NCBI GenBank assembly: GCA_002496845.1
Contig: DALQ01000102.1
Coordinates: 63,438 to 113,665, forward strand
DNA from: Euryarchaeota archaeon UBA495
GTDB lineage: Archaea > Thermoplasmatota > Poseidoniia > Poseidoniales > Poseidoniaceae
Length of the DNA: 50,228 nucleotides
Reading direction: 5' to 3'
Shown in pieces: positions 34,952 to 42,923 of this stretch. The translations under genes were made by a program, and so were the position numbers. The notes under the pieces were generated by a model, which made no database searches, was not told where the DNA came from, and saw only the letters and a list, made by a program, of their open reading frames with translations. Numbering within the stretch: the stretch's first letter is position 1; the number at the start of each line of letters is the position of its first letter.

Positions 34952-36214
34952 TCACCGTTGGTCTGGCGTACCGAGGCTCGGCGTTTGGAAATGCGCCGCA
35001 CTGGCTTCGAGGGACACGATGGCCGGCAAGGGTCGGCCGGCCATGAAATCGAGGCAGGCCCCTCCTCCCGTGGACACGTGGCCCATTCGACCGGCCAAGC
35101 CGCGCTTGACGACCAAGGTGGCGGTATGTCCACCGCCCATGACGGTGAAGGCCTCGCTTTCCGCACAGGCGTTGAGCATCTCGACGGTGCCGAGGGCGAA
35201 ATCCGCCATCTCAAACACACCAGCAGGCCCGTTGAGGATCACCGTTCCAGCGGATTTGATGGCCGCGGAAAGCCGGCGGATGGACGTCAACCCCATGTCG
35301 AACAGGGGCGCCGCCACAGGGAGGCTCTCGAGTGGCAGGTCCACCCGGTTGCCTTCGACGTTGGCGGCCAGGTCCACCGGCAGATGGATGCGGTCGTGGA
35401 AGTCAAGCAGGAGCGCCTTGGCCATCTCGATGGTTGGGTGCCAAGCCGGTCCGAGTTCTCGGACGAGGAAGTCGTGGTTTTGCGCCCCGATGTCCGTGCC
35501 TGCGAGTTCAATCATGAGGTTGGCCACGCCACCGGTAAACCACACCTCATCGGCGGTGCCTGCACGGAGCATGTTGTCAGCGACTTGGACGGAATCGTCG
35601 ACTTTGATGCCACCAAGCACGGCCAAACAGGGTCGGGCTGGCTCGTGCAGGGCCTTGTTCAGCGCCTCGATTTCTTCTTGCATCAGGACGCCGGTCAGGC
35701 ACGGCAAGTGGTGCGCGAAACCGGTCATGCTGGGGCTTGCGCGATGTGCACAGGCAAAGGCGTCGTTGACGTAGAGATCAACCACGCTGGAAAGGCGTTC
35801 CACCAATTGTGTTTGCCCGGTGATGGCGTGGTTGCCTTTCACCGCGGTCTCTTCTTCGTGGCCACGGACGTTGTTGAGCATCAACACCTGCCCAGGTTCA
35901 AGCGCTTCGATGGCAGCCATGGCTTGTTCGCCACACACGTCGTCCACCCAATCGACACGTCGCCCAAGCAAGCGCCCAAGTTCACGAGCATGGCCGAGGG
36001 TGCTGGTGAAGTCGGCCTTGCCCGGTCGAGATTGGTGCGCCAAGAGGACGACCTTGGCTTGGCTCAGTCGGTTCAGGGTCGGGAGGACAGCACGGATGCG
36101 CGTGTCGTCAAGAAAGGCCTTCGTCGTGGGGTCAAGTGGGCTGTTCAGGTCGACCCGAAGAAGCACGGTGCGTCCGGTGACCTCGACGTCGTCGAGCGTG
36201 AGGACGCGCCCCAT
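34952..36214 (-). CDS. pgk: Phosphoglycerate kinase
   Basis: 420 residues. Glycolysis/gluconeogenesis: 1,3-bisphosphoglycerate + ADP to 3-phosphoglycerate + ATP, cytoplasmic. Landmarks: RTVLLRVDLNSPL (N-terminal PGK signature), DDTRIRAVLPT, LLAHQSRPG, LLNNVRGHEEE-like block (here LMLNNVRGHEEE), YVNDAFACAHRASPS, CLAVLGGIKVDDSV, WFTGGVANL, ILNGPAGVFE, and C-terminal GGGHTA and STGGGACLDFMAG. Archaeal-type wording of several blocks (ACAHR, QSRPGK). Ends 49 bp before tRNA-Thr. Confidence 0.95.
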   Translation of the reverse strand: MGRVLTLDDVEVTGRTVLLRVDLNSPLDPTTKAFLDDTRIRAVLPTLNRLSQAKVVLLAHQSRPGKADFTSTLGHARELGRLLGRRVDWVDDVCGEQAMAAIEALEPGQVLMLNNVRGHEEETAVKGNHAITGQTQLVERLSSVVDLYVNDAFACAHRASPSMTGFAHHLPCLTGVLMQEEIEALNKALHEPARPCLAVLGGIKVDDSVQVADNMLRAGTADEVWFTGGVANLMIELAGTDIGAQNHDFLVRELGPAWHPTIEMAKALLLDFHDRIHLPVDLAANVEGNRVDLPLESLPVAAPLFDMGLTSIRRLSAAIKSAGTVILNGPAGVFEMADFALGTVEMLNACAESEAFTVMGGGHTATLVVKRGLAGRMGHVSTGGGACLDFMAGRPLPAIVSLEASAAHFQTPSLGTPDQR

Positions 36215-36260
36215 GGACAGGCCAAGAGCCGTCGACGTTTGAGCATCTCGGATGTGGCGG

Positions 36261-37274
36261 TCACGACATGAATTCGTCGCCCACGTTCCCAGTGGCCTCT
36301 TCGCTGTCGTTTTTGTTCCAGAACGTCCCTTCTCCTTCGAGCGCTTGCGGCGCGGGTTGACTCTCCGTTGCGGGCGGTGCCACGGGGACGGGATCGGCAG
36401 GCGCCGGGCTGGCCATGGGTTGAGGCGTGGGTTGGACTGGAGCGGGGGCGGCCTGAGCGGACATGTTCATCGCCATAGGTTGTGGCTGCGGCTGTTGGAC
36501 GGGCGCTTGCACCACCGTGGTGCCTTGTGGCACCACAGGCACAGCGTACGCGCCAACCACGGCGCCGGGAACGACGGCTCCCATCCCCGGATGAACGGCT
36601 TGAGCGGGAAGGATGCCTGCAGCATCGGGCATGGCCTGAACGGGTGCTTGCACCATCCCAGGTGCGCCGTAGGTGCCCGGGACCGCTCCGACCGTTTGCA
36701 TGCCCGGTTGGACGTATCCTTGAGGCGCGTAAGTCATGGTGGGGGCTGGGTCGTCCAGCACGGCCCACAAGACGAGGCCAACGATCAACACGAGGATGCC
36801 GAGGCAGCAGCCGAAGAACCCGAAGCCCGCGGCTGCAATGCTTGTCCCGGTGGGGTCTTTGATGACGGACACTTCGACGTTGGAGGTGATGTCCAAGGCC
36901 ATCGTCCCATCCTGGAAGGTGTCGTCGTCCAGGGGCGCGATGTCCGCAACGTGGAGCCAACCGTCTGCGCGGTAGTATGCTCCGCCGTAGTCGTATCCAG
37001 AGGAGTCACAGAAATCGTAGAAGTAGGGGTAGGGTTCACCGTTGACGTCGACCGACATGGTGATCTCGTCGCATGAGTCCACTTGCGCAAAGACGCTCAG
37101 GTAGTTCCAAGGCGTCACTGAGATACTTCCGTCTGTGCCGCTGTAGACGACGTCTTCCGTGGGGTCGATGTTCATCTCGTCTGGGGCTGAAGCCCCACCG
37201 ATGGCCATCAACAGGATGCCCAGTGCCATGAGGGCGCCTCCGGAAATCAACGTCCACTTCGCTCCACCGTGCAT
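36261..37274 (-). CDS. Membrane protein with Pro/Gln/Ala-rich cytoplasmic tail
   Basis: 337 residues. N-terminal helix (WTLISGGALMALGILLMAIGGA), an exposed acidic domain of about 115 residues with Cys residues (VDSCDEI, DFCDSSGYDYGG), a second helix with a double Cys (FGFFGCCLGILVLIVGLVLWAVL), then about 160 residues of low complexity rich in Pro, Gln, Ala, Val and Met (QAPVQQPQPQPMAM), ending in an acidic FWNKNDSEE motif. Resembles archaeal surface proteins with disordered tails. No function recognised. It lies 46 bp upstream of pgk on the same strand. Confidence 0.75.
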   Translation of the reverse strand: MHGGAKWTLISGGALMALGILLMAIGGASAPDEMNIDPTEDVVYSGTDGSISVTPWNYLSVFAQVDSCDEITMSVDVNGEPYPYFYDFCDSSGYDYGGAYYRADGWLHVADIAPLDDDTFQDGTMALDITSNVEVSVIKDPTGTSIAAAGFGFFGCCLGILVLIVGLVLWAVLDDPAPTMTYAPQGYVQPGMQTVGAVPGTYGAPGMVQAPVQAMPDAAGILPAQAVHPGMGAVVPGAVVGAYAVPVVPQGTTVVQAPVQQPQPQPMAMNMSAQAAPAPVQPTPQPMASPAPADPVPVAPPATESQPAPQALEGEGTFWNKNDSEEATGNVGDEFMS

Positions 37275-37359
37275 GGGATTGCATTCGACGGCCCCATCAA
37301 GACGCTATCGGCGAACGTGGTGGACAGTGTTCAAGTCCTGATGCCGGCGGTTCGGGTCT

Positions 37360-38640
37360 ATGGAGGGCCCTGCATTGGACCCAGCAGACCTCCTCGGCCC
37401 TGACGGTGAGGACTGGCGAGTGCCGGTGTCCGAACTGGAAGCTCGGCAGGGAGAATTGGCCCGTCGTCTGCGTGAAGCAGGCCTTCCCGGGATCCTGATT
37501 CAGCACCCCATCGACCTGTACTACTACGCAGGCGGCCGTCAAAACGGGGCCCTGTTTGTGCCTGCTGAAGGCGCTGGGGGCTCCAAGGACGCCGGCGGGG
37601 ACGGCCCAGTTGGCTACGTCCGCCGAAGCCTACGCCGTGCGGTGCATGAGGCTGGAGGCGACGATGCTCCGCACGAGATCACTGCCTTCCCCAGCCTACG
37701 CGCCCTGAGCGAAACGCTCCAAGCGCGCGGAGTCACCGAAGCCCCTTCCCTCCAACTCGGAGAAATCCCTTCTTCCTTCGCCACCCGTTTTACTGCGGCC
37801 CTGTCAGGTCTTGGAACGCCTGGCGACGGCACAGGGGTGGTTCATGCGCAGCGTGAATCGAAATCCGCATGGGAATTGGCCTGCATGGACGAGGCTGCAG
37901 GCGTGCAAGTCCGCATGTTCGAAGCGGTCCAAGCCGTCGGTGGAGAAGGCGTTTCAGAACTCGACCTTGTGGCTGCAGCCGAGGCCGTGAGCCGCTCAGA
38001 GGGCTTCGCCGGGCAGGTCGAGATGCGGCGCTACCCGCTTCAGTGCGATCGTGCCGTGGTGGTGGCAGGGCGTTCTGGAGGCGTGTCTTCGTTCTTCGAT
38101 TCCGCCGTTGGAGGCGTCGGCCCTCATCCGCTTTCTGGCATGGGCGCGGGTTTTTCCAAAGTCAAGCCCAATGAACCCGTGTTGGTGGATTTGGTTCACT
38201 TGCATCGAGGGTATGTGGTTGACATGACACGGATGTTCGTGGCGGGTCGCATGCCCGAGGTTTGGGAACAGCGTCTGGAAGACATGATCGCCGTCAAGGA
38301 CACCGTTGTCGACGTGCTCGATCGCGGTGAGACCTGCAGCCTCGCATGGGAAGAAGGCCTCGCCCTGGCCACCGAACTCGGCCATGCCAACCATCTGATG
38401 GGCATGGCTCCCGACCAGTCTCGGTTCCTCGGCCATTCGGTCGGCCTGCAACTCGACGAGGCTCCAGTCGTGGCCAAAGGCTTCGATCGCCCCATGCCGA
38501 TTGGCGGCACCATGGCCATCGAACCCAAGGTGGTGCATCCAGAGGGGTGCATCGGTTCTGAAGACACGTGGACGCGTGACGAAGACGGGCTTCGACCTTT
38601 GACGGCCGGCGGCGCCTGGCCGTGGATCACAATGTGGTGA
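37360..38640 (+). CDS. M24 family metallopeptidase (Xaa-Pro dipeptidase-like)
   Basis: 426 residues. N-terminal creatinase-like domain (LREAGLPGILIQHPIDLYYYAG) and a C-terminal pita-bread domain with the five metal ligands: Asp in VLVDLVHLHRGYVVD, Asp in VDMTRMF, His in FLGHSVGLQ, Glu in AIEPKVV, and Glu in IGSEDTW. Cleaves X-Pro dipeptides or N-terminal residues. All ligands present, so it should be active. First gene of a tight plus-strand run that continues to 40940. Confidence 0.9.
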   Translation: MEGPALDPADLLGPDGEDWRVPVSELEARQGELARRLREAGLPGILIQHPIDLYYYAGGRQNGALFVPAEGAGGSKDAGGDGPVGYVRRSLRRAVHEAGGDDAPHEITAFPSLRALSETLQARGVTEAPSLQLGEIPSSFATRFTAALSGLGTPGDGTGVVHAQRESKSAWELACMDEAAGVQVRMFEAVQAVGGEGVSELDLVAAAEAVSRSEGFAGQVEMRRYPLQCDRAVVVAGRSGGVSSFFDSAVGGVGPHPLSGMGAGFSKVKPNEPVLVDLVHLHRGYVVDMTRMFVAGRMPEVWEQRLEDMIAVKDTVVDVLDRGETCSLAWEEGLALATELGHANHLMGMAPDQSRFLGHSVGLQLDEAPVVAKGFDRPMPIGGTMAIEPKVVHPEGCIGSEDTWTRDEDGLRPLTAGGAWPWITMW

Positions 38641-38645
38641 ACAGC

Positions 38646-38909
38646 ATGAACCCAGCAACAGAATCTGACAACATTTGCACGAAGCAAGAAGGCTGGACCA
38701 TGGAGGACGTTGGGAAAATCATCCCCGAACGCGTCACGCCAAACGGCACCTACCGCAATGAACCGGTGGTGCACGTGCACTGTCAAGTGTGCACGGCGGA
38801 ATTCATCGGACCAGCCCGTGAAGCCGGGGGCTTCATCGGAGGCCACGAGTGCTTGCACGCATGGGAACTGGCGCAAATGATGAGCCGTTCCGACGGTTTG
38901 GTCGAGTGA
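38646..38909 (+). CDS. Small zinc-finger-like protein
   Basis: 87 residues from ATG 38646, which follows GGTGA within the end of the peptidase gene. The C-terminal half has HVHCQVCTAEF then GGHECLHAWEL, giving two Cys, one more Cys and several His that could bind one zinc ion. Not recognised. Start could also be ATG 38700 (MEDVGKIIPE). Its place between the peptidase and the histone-fold-like gene suggests a co-transcribed gene. Confidence 0.65.
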   Translation: MNPATESDNICTKQEGWTMEDVGKIIPERVTPNGTYRNEPVVHVHCQVCTAEFIGPAREAGGFIGGHECLHAWELAQMMSRSDGLVE

Positions 38910-38952
38910 ATCCCAACGGTGCGTTCATGTTCCTCCGGGCGCAGCGAGGCCC

Positions 38953-39765
38953 ATGCCTGCCAAACCCTACTCTCCTTCGCACATCGGGGCGGTGGCCGGT
39001 GGGTTCACCGAACTCAGGCTCTCGGGCGCGGTCAAAACCATGCTCGTTGAGGCCCTGTGCGCCGAACTTGACCGTCTTGTGCCGCAAATGGAAGCGGCCA
39101 CGCTGGCCGTCGATGAGGAGCGGAAGACCCTCGACGATGCCGCGCGAACCCGACTCAACTACAACCGTACCCGTGAACTGATGATCGATCGCCTCGACGC
39201 GTTGGAATCGGTGGGCTCCGCAGCCGTTCAAGGCGCCATTGAACACCTCGAATCCTACCTGTCGACCCTCCTCCAGCAAGCCGGGCAAGCCGCAGAACGC
39301 GACCGTGTGGCCACCATCAAGGATCGGCACCTTGAACAAGCCCTCGGCGCCCTTGCTCCAGCCGATTCGGACGATGACGCACCGCCACCTGTGATGGGCG
39401 CCGAAGCCGTCATTGCGGCAGAACCCGTGGTCGTTGGATCCGGTGGGGGAATGCTCACCGAAGGCGCATTGGTCTCCATCGCGAAGAGCCATGCAGGCAT
39501 GCCCGTGACCCTTGAAGCGGCTCGCGAACTCCTCGATTTGTACTACATGTACGTCGATCAAGTCGAGGCTGAAATCATGGACGAGGCTCGGTTTGGCCGG
39601 GATCCGTCTCACTTGCTTGAGCACATCAACCGCATGCGGACGCTGATGGGGCTTGGTTGGATGCGGCGCATGCTGCGTGCAGCGGCCGACGAAGCCCGTG
39701 AGCGCGGCTACCGTCGCATCGACATCGAACAGATCGTCAACATCGATCCATTTGCAGAGGGGTGA
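38953..39765 (+). CDS. Protein resembling tandem histone folds
   Basis: 270 residues. Two stretches follow the histone-fold order helix, loop, long helix, basic-Thr loop, helix. First (about 8-70): SHIGAVAGGF, ELRLS, GAVKTMLVEALCAELDRL..., ERKTLDDAA. Second (about 75-134): RELMIDRLDAL, a Gly turn, AAVQGAIEHLESYLSTLLQQ..., RVATIKDRHLEQALGAL, which lines up with the archaeal histone ending RKTIKAEDIELAV. After an acidic Pro-rich linker (138-165), residues 170-264 have related helices and end RGYRRIDIEQIVNID. Histone folds bind or wrap DNA or build dimeric scaffolds. This is a by-eye alignment, not a database hit. A coiled-coil helical protein of another kind is the alternative. Confidence 0.75.
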   Translation: MPAKPYSPSHIGAVAGGFTELRLSGAVKTMLVEALCAELDRLVPQMEAATLAVDEERKTLDDAARTRLNYNRTRELMIDRLDALESVGSAAVQGAIEHLESYLSTLLQQAGQAAERDRVATIKDRHLEQALGALAPADSDDDAPPPVMGAEAVIAAEPVVVGSGGGMLTEGALVSIAKSHAGMPVTLEAARELLDLYYMYVDQVEAEIMDEARFGRDPSHLLEHINRMRTLMGLGWMRRMLRAAADEARERGYRRIDIEQIVNIDPFAEG

Positions 39766-39769
39766 GCCA

Positions 39770-40087
39770 ATGCTTGTGCCCGACGTGGGCGAAGTGACGG
39801 CCGCCTTGGATGCCCCACGGCTGTTGCTGCTGGTAGGGCGGAACGGTTGCGTTCAATGCTCGGATTTGGCCTTGGCCGCTTCCACGTGGTCCAACGAACA
39901 CCGACGTTGTGTGCTCGTCCACCTCGACGACGAAGCAGGGGCCGAGGCCATCGCGGCACACCCCTTCCTTTCCCATCTTGACGTGCTCCCGGTCGTCGTT
40001 CCGCTTCTGAACAGCGCTCCCCTTGAGGTGGTGCACGGCCACACCACGGAGACGCTCGACCGTGCGTGGTCCATGATGGAGGGATGA
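39770..40087 (+). CDS. Thioredoxin-like protein
   Basis: 105 residues from ATG 39770, four bases after the previous stop, with AGGGGTGA just upstream. It has the thioredoxin-fold start (PRLLLLVGRNGCVQC; Cys27 and Cys30 form CVQC), a VLVHLDD strand, and the cis-proline-like VLPVVVPL. Probably a cytosolic thiol-disulfide protein. The active-site pair CVQC is atypical (CGPC is usual). Ends 1 bp before the next gene. Confidence 0.72.
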   Translation: MLVPDVGEVTAALDAPRLLLLVGRNGCVQCSDLALAASTWSNEHRRCVLVHLDDEAGAEAIAAHPFLSHLDVLPVVVPLLNSAPLEVVHGHTTETLDRAWSMMEG

Positions 40088-40088
40088 C

Positions 40089-40940
40089 ATGCTGACGACC
40101 GTGGCGCTCTCCGCCGTTCTGTCTGCCGTGGTGGCCATCGCGGTGACCTTGGTCATCGAACGCTGGGGTGGTCGTATCGGGGGTGTGGTGGGCACCCTGC
40201 CGACGACGATTGTTCCCGCTGGAATCGGGCTGGCCTTGGCCTCGGACGCCGAAGCCCTTGCTGCGAGCCTTGCTGTGGTGCCGTATGGGATGCTCATGAA
40301 CGGCTGCTTTCTGCTGGTGTACGTGTTCCTTCCACCCCGTTTGTCGGGCCAAGGCGGCGGGGCACTTGCCCTGACCACCACGTCCGCACTCCTCGTGTGG
40401 GGTGCTTTCGGGGCCTTGGTGCTCTTCGCACTTGACCCGCTTCTCCTTCGCGTCGATCCGGAAACCGTCGCACTTGTGGGCACCGTTGCGCTCGGTGGCA
40501 TGGGACTGATGGCCGCGCGTGGCCCAAGGCCCGCACCGTCCGGACACCGTAGCCCCGGGGCTCTGGAAATCATGTCCCGCGGGCTGGCCGCCGGTGCAGC
40601 CATCGGCCTGGCGGTGTTTCTCTCGGGTCTAGGGCTGCCGTTGCTGGCAGGTTTGTCGTCGGTGTTTCCGGCCATCTTCCTGACCACGATGGTCGGCTTG
40701 TGGTTGTCTCAGGGTCCGGATGTTCCATTGGGTGCAGCAGGTCCGATGTTGCTTGGTTCCACCAGCGTGGCGGTCTACGCTTGCTTGGCCATGTGGTCCC
40801 TTCCGAACCTCGGCGTGTGGTGGGGTTCGGCCGTGGCCTGGTGCCTTTCGGTCGTGCTGTGGACCCTGCCTTGCTCTTGGTGGGTCATGCGGTCGGGTTC
40901 AACGCCCGCTCCCACAACCCAGGTTCAGGCACCCCAGTGA
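40089..40940 (+). CDS. Multi-pass membrane protein, about nine helices
   Basis: 283 residues, nearly all hydrophobic helices, starting MLTTVALSAVLSAVVAIAVTLV. The segment ERWGGRIGGVVGTLPTTIVPA recalls the GlpM/DUF3147 membrane family, but this is weak. The C-terminus ends TTQVQAPQ. Starts one base after the stop of the thioredoxin-like gene (TGACATG), so translation is likely coupled. The 3' end overlaps the DUF59 gene on the other strand by 56 bp. Confidence 0.78.
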   Translation: MLTTVALSAVLSAVVAIAVTLVIERWGGRIGGVVGTLPTTIVPAGIGLALASDAEALAASLAVVPYGMLMNGCFLLVYVFLPPRLSGQGGGALALTTTSALLVWGAFGALVLFALDPLLLRVDPETVALVGTVALGGMGLMAARGPRPAPSGHRSPGALEIMSRGLAAGAAIGLAVFLSGLGLPLLAGLSSVFPAIFLTTMVGLWLSQGPDVPLGAAGPMLLGSTSVAVYACLAMWSLPNLGVWWGSAVAWCLSVVLWTLPCSWWVMRSGSTPAPTTQVQAPQ

Positions 40941-41181
40941 TGCGGAGTTCCACGGCGCTGATGCCTCGCACGGACAACAACGCGTCCCGAAGGGCTTCTA
41001 GATCGTACAGGCAACACGGGCAATGCGGACGAGATGGACGCACGGTCAAGCGGCAACGCCCGTCCTCGCCAAGGTCCACCTGTTCCACGCGCTCGACGAA
41101 CGGCGCACCGCCATGGGGGTCTTGCCACGTCCGCAAGCGTTTGGCCAACCGTTGTTGCAAGGCCCGTTGTCGACCTTTCAT
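40885..41181 (-). CDS. DUF59/MIP18-like protein (Fe-S assembly related)
   Basis: 98 residues. The pattern LRTWQDPHGG, a VERVEQVDLGEDGRCRLTV hairpin, HCPCC in the place of the usual TxxxCP, LEALRDALLSVRGISAVEL and a closing ITGVPEP fits the DUF59 fold used in iron-sulfur cluster assembly (SufT, MIP18). HCPCC is a plausible metal-contact site. Its ATG overlaps the xseB stop (ATGA, 41181-41178), so it is translated with exonuclease VII genes. Confidence 0.75.
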   Translation of the reverse strand: MKGRQRALQQRLAKRLRTWQDPHGGAPFVERVEQVDLGEDGRCRLTVRPSRPHCPCCLYDLEALRDALLSVRGISAVELRITGVPEPGLWERALNPTA

Positions 41182-41399
41182 GCCTCAGGCTCCTCAAGTT
41201 CGGCTTCGGCGTCGCTCAACCGCAAGCGCTTCAGCTGGCCCTCTGCCTCATCAAGATGGGATTGACAGGCCTTCAGCAGCGCCGTCCCCTCTTCGAACAT
41301 CTTGACGGTCGCTTCCAAGCCGGTCCCGCCACGTTCCAATTCGGCGACGATGGCTTCCAAACGCTGCAAGGCTTCGCTGTAACTCGGTGTTTCACTCAT
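41178..41399 (-). CDS. xseB: Exonuclease VII small subunit
   Basis: 73 residues, the usual size. The family pattern is clear: SYSEALQRLEAIVAELERGGTGLEATVKMFEEGTALLKACQSHL, forming two helices that pack with XseA, followed by an acidic tail. Exonuclease VII degrades single-stranded DNA from both ends into short oligonucleotides. Four bp after xseA and overlapping the DUF59 gene by four bases. Confidence 0.92.
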   Translation of the reverse strand: MSETPSYSEALQRLEAIVAELERGGTGLEATVKMFEEGTALLKACQSHLDEAEGQLKRLRLSDAEAELEEPEA

Positions 41400-41403
41400 G
41401 GTT

Positions 41404-42741
41404 TCACGTCCTCTTCACGTCCTCAACGGCGGTCGTTACGGTGCCGTCAACGAGGTGGACCAAGAGGCCATCGCCCACGGCGAGGTCGTTCACGGAATCG
41501 ATGACACCACCATTGGGTTGTTGGAGCATCCCGTACCCGCGTTCCAACACGTTTCGCGGATCCGTTGTTCGAAGGGCAGCCTCCAGACCCGCCAAGCGTG
41601 TGCGTTGGTCGCCCACGTGCCGCTGAGTGGCGTGTTGCAAGGCATGGGCAAGGGCGGCCAAACGGCGTGATGCCTCGCCCAAGCGCCCGTCGACGGTGGT
41701 GTCGAGCCTGGTCTGGAGGCCGGCAAGTTCCGAGCGTGCACGCGAGAGTCCTGCCACGGGCGCGCCCGCCAGCCGGTGTTGGAGCAATCGGTGGTGCTGG
41801 CGTACTTCGCTCAACCGACGTGCTGTTGCGCCTTCGAGGCGCACGGCGAGTTCATCGTGGCGGCGGTCAAGGTCATGCTTGACCGGCACCACGCGTTCGG
41901 CAGCATCCGAAGGGGTGGATGCGCGGACGTCCGCCACGAGGTCACTGACCAGGACGTCCGATTCATGCCCAACGGCCGAAACCACGGGAACCGGCATGCT
42001 GACGATGGCGCGGGCCACGCGTTCGAGGTTGAAGGCCCACAAGTCCTCTGTTGAGCCTCCGCCACGGCCGACGATGATGACGTCCACCGGCGGAACGCCG
42101 CGTGCCTCAGCGTGGTCAGGATTGGCGAGACGCGCCGCCACACGGAGGCCGCGGGCCACTTCTTCGGGGGCTTTGTCCCCCTGCACAAGGACGCCGATGA
42201 CCGTCCTGCGCAAGCCTGGCCATCGGTCCTCAGTCAACCGGAGCACATCGGCCTCGGCCGCGGATTCCGCTCCAATGACGATCGCCACGTGCCGAGGAAT
42301 AAGGGGGAGGGGGCGTCGTGGCCGATCAAGGACGCCCTCGGCTTTCAGCGAGGCGATGAGCTCCCGGCGTTCGGCTTCCAATTCACCGATCTTGTCAACG
42401 GCCTGAATCGAGGTGACCTGGAGTTGCAGTTGGCCGCGCGGAGGGTACAGGTCAACGCTTCCGATGACCACCACTTCAGAGCCTTCTTGGAAGTCCACGG
42501 GTGGAGCACGGCCCGCCCACATCACGGCGTCGATGGACGCATCGTCGTCACGCAGGGTCAGGTACACATGGCCTGAGCGAGCACGTGACCAACGGGCCAC
42601 TTCACCACGAAGCATCTGGTGTTGGAGGGTCGGCTCTTCGTTGAGCAAGCGTCGAAGGCCGAGCACGAAGCGGCCCACAGGAAGGGCGCTTCCGAGCACC
42701 TCCGGCGTGAGCATGAGGACGGATGTCCGTCGGGCGTTCAT
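41404..42741 (-). CDS. xseA: Exonuclease VII large subunit
   Basis: 445 residues from ATG 42741; an in-frame TTG at 42744 is the only further start nearby. N-terminal OB-fold (LRGEVARWSRARSGHVYLTLRDDDASIDAVMW), then the catalytic block: VIGAESAAEADVLR, VDVIIVGRGGGSTEDLWAFNLERVARAI, PVVSAVGHESDVLVSDLVADVRASTPSDAAE, followed by a long coiled-coil (about 270-390) that binds XseB, and a C-terminal RGYGMLQQ/VAVGDGL-like end. Widespread in bacteria, rare in archaea, so an old transfer is likely. The ATG overlaps the upstream TGA by one base (TGATG). Confidence 0.94.
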   Translation of the reverse strand: MNARRTSVLMLTPEVLGSALPVGRFVLGLRRLLNEEPTLQHQMLRGEVARWSRARSGHVYLTLRDDDASIDAVMWAGRAPPVDFQEGSEVVVIGSVDLYPPRGQLQLQVTSIQAVDKIGELEAERRELIASLKAEGVLDRPRRPLPLIPRHVAIVIGAESAAEADVLRLTEDRWPGLRRTVIGVLVQGDKAPEEVARGLRVAARLANPDHAEARGVPPVDVIIVGRGGGSTEDLWAFNLERVARAIVSMPVPVVSAVGHESDVLVSDLVADVRASTPSDAAERVVPVKHDLDRRHDELAVRLEGATARRLSEVRQHHRLLQHRLAGAPVAGLSRARSELAGLQTRLDTTVDGRLGEASRRLAALAHALQHATQRHVGDQRTRLAGLEAALRTTDPRNVLERGYGMLQQPNGGVIDSVNDLAVGDGLLVHLVDGTVTTAVEDVKRT

Positions 42742-42914
42742 CAACGCATGGGGTCGTCTGCTTGGTCGGGAGCACGGTGTTCTGCTGTGCGTTGGTGCCG
42801 TGCTTCGACCTCATCGAGTTTCAACCGGACCTTCTTGCGCAGGGCCCAGACGATCAGGGCGACGATCAGGACGTTGACGACCAGCAAGAGGGTCTCTTCG
42901 ATGCCCCACGCCAC
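42741..42914 (-). CDS. Hidden 57-residue single-helix membrane protein
   Basis: A GTG start at 42914, preceded by GAGGTGAT, opens a frame of 58 codons that ends in TGA at 42743-42741, sharing one base with the xseA ATG. The product is one hydrophobic helix (TLLLVVNVLIVALIVWALRKK) with a short charged C-terminal part rich in Asp, Glu, Arg and His. The exact stop-start fusion and close spacing to the ferredoxin gene (9 bp) argue for a real gene. Not recognised. Confidence 0.65.
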   Translation of the reverse strand: MAWGIEETLLLVVNVLIVALIVWALRKKVRLKLDEVEARHQRTAEHRAPDQADDPMR

Positions 42915-42923
42915 GCCATCACC

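Noticed and set aside
34568..36271. 567-codon plus-strand open frame
   Set aside because: It is antisense to pgk and runs through the tRNA-Thr gene; the product is low-complexity and resembles no family.
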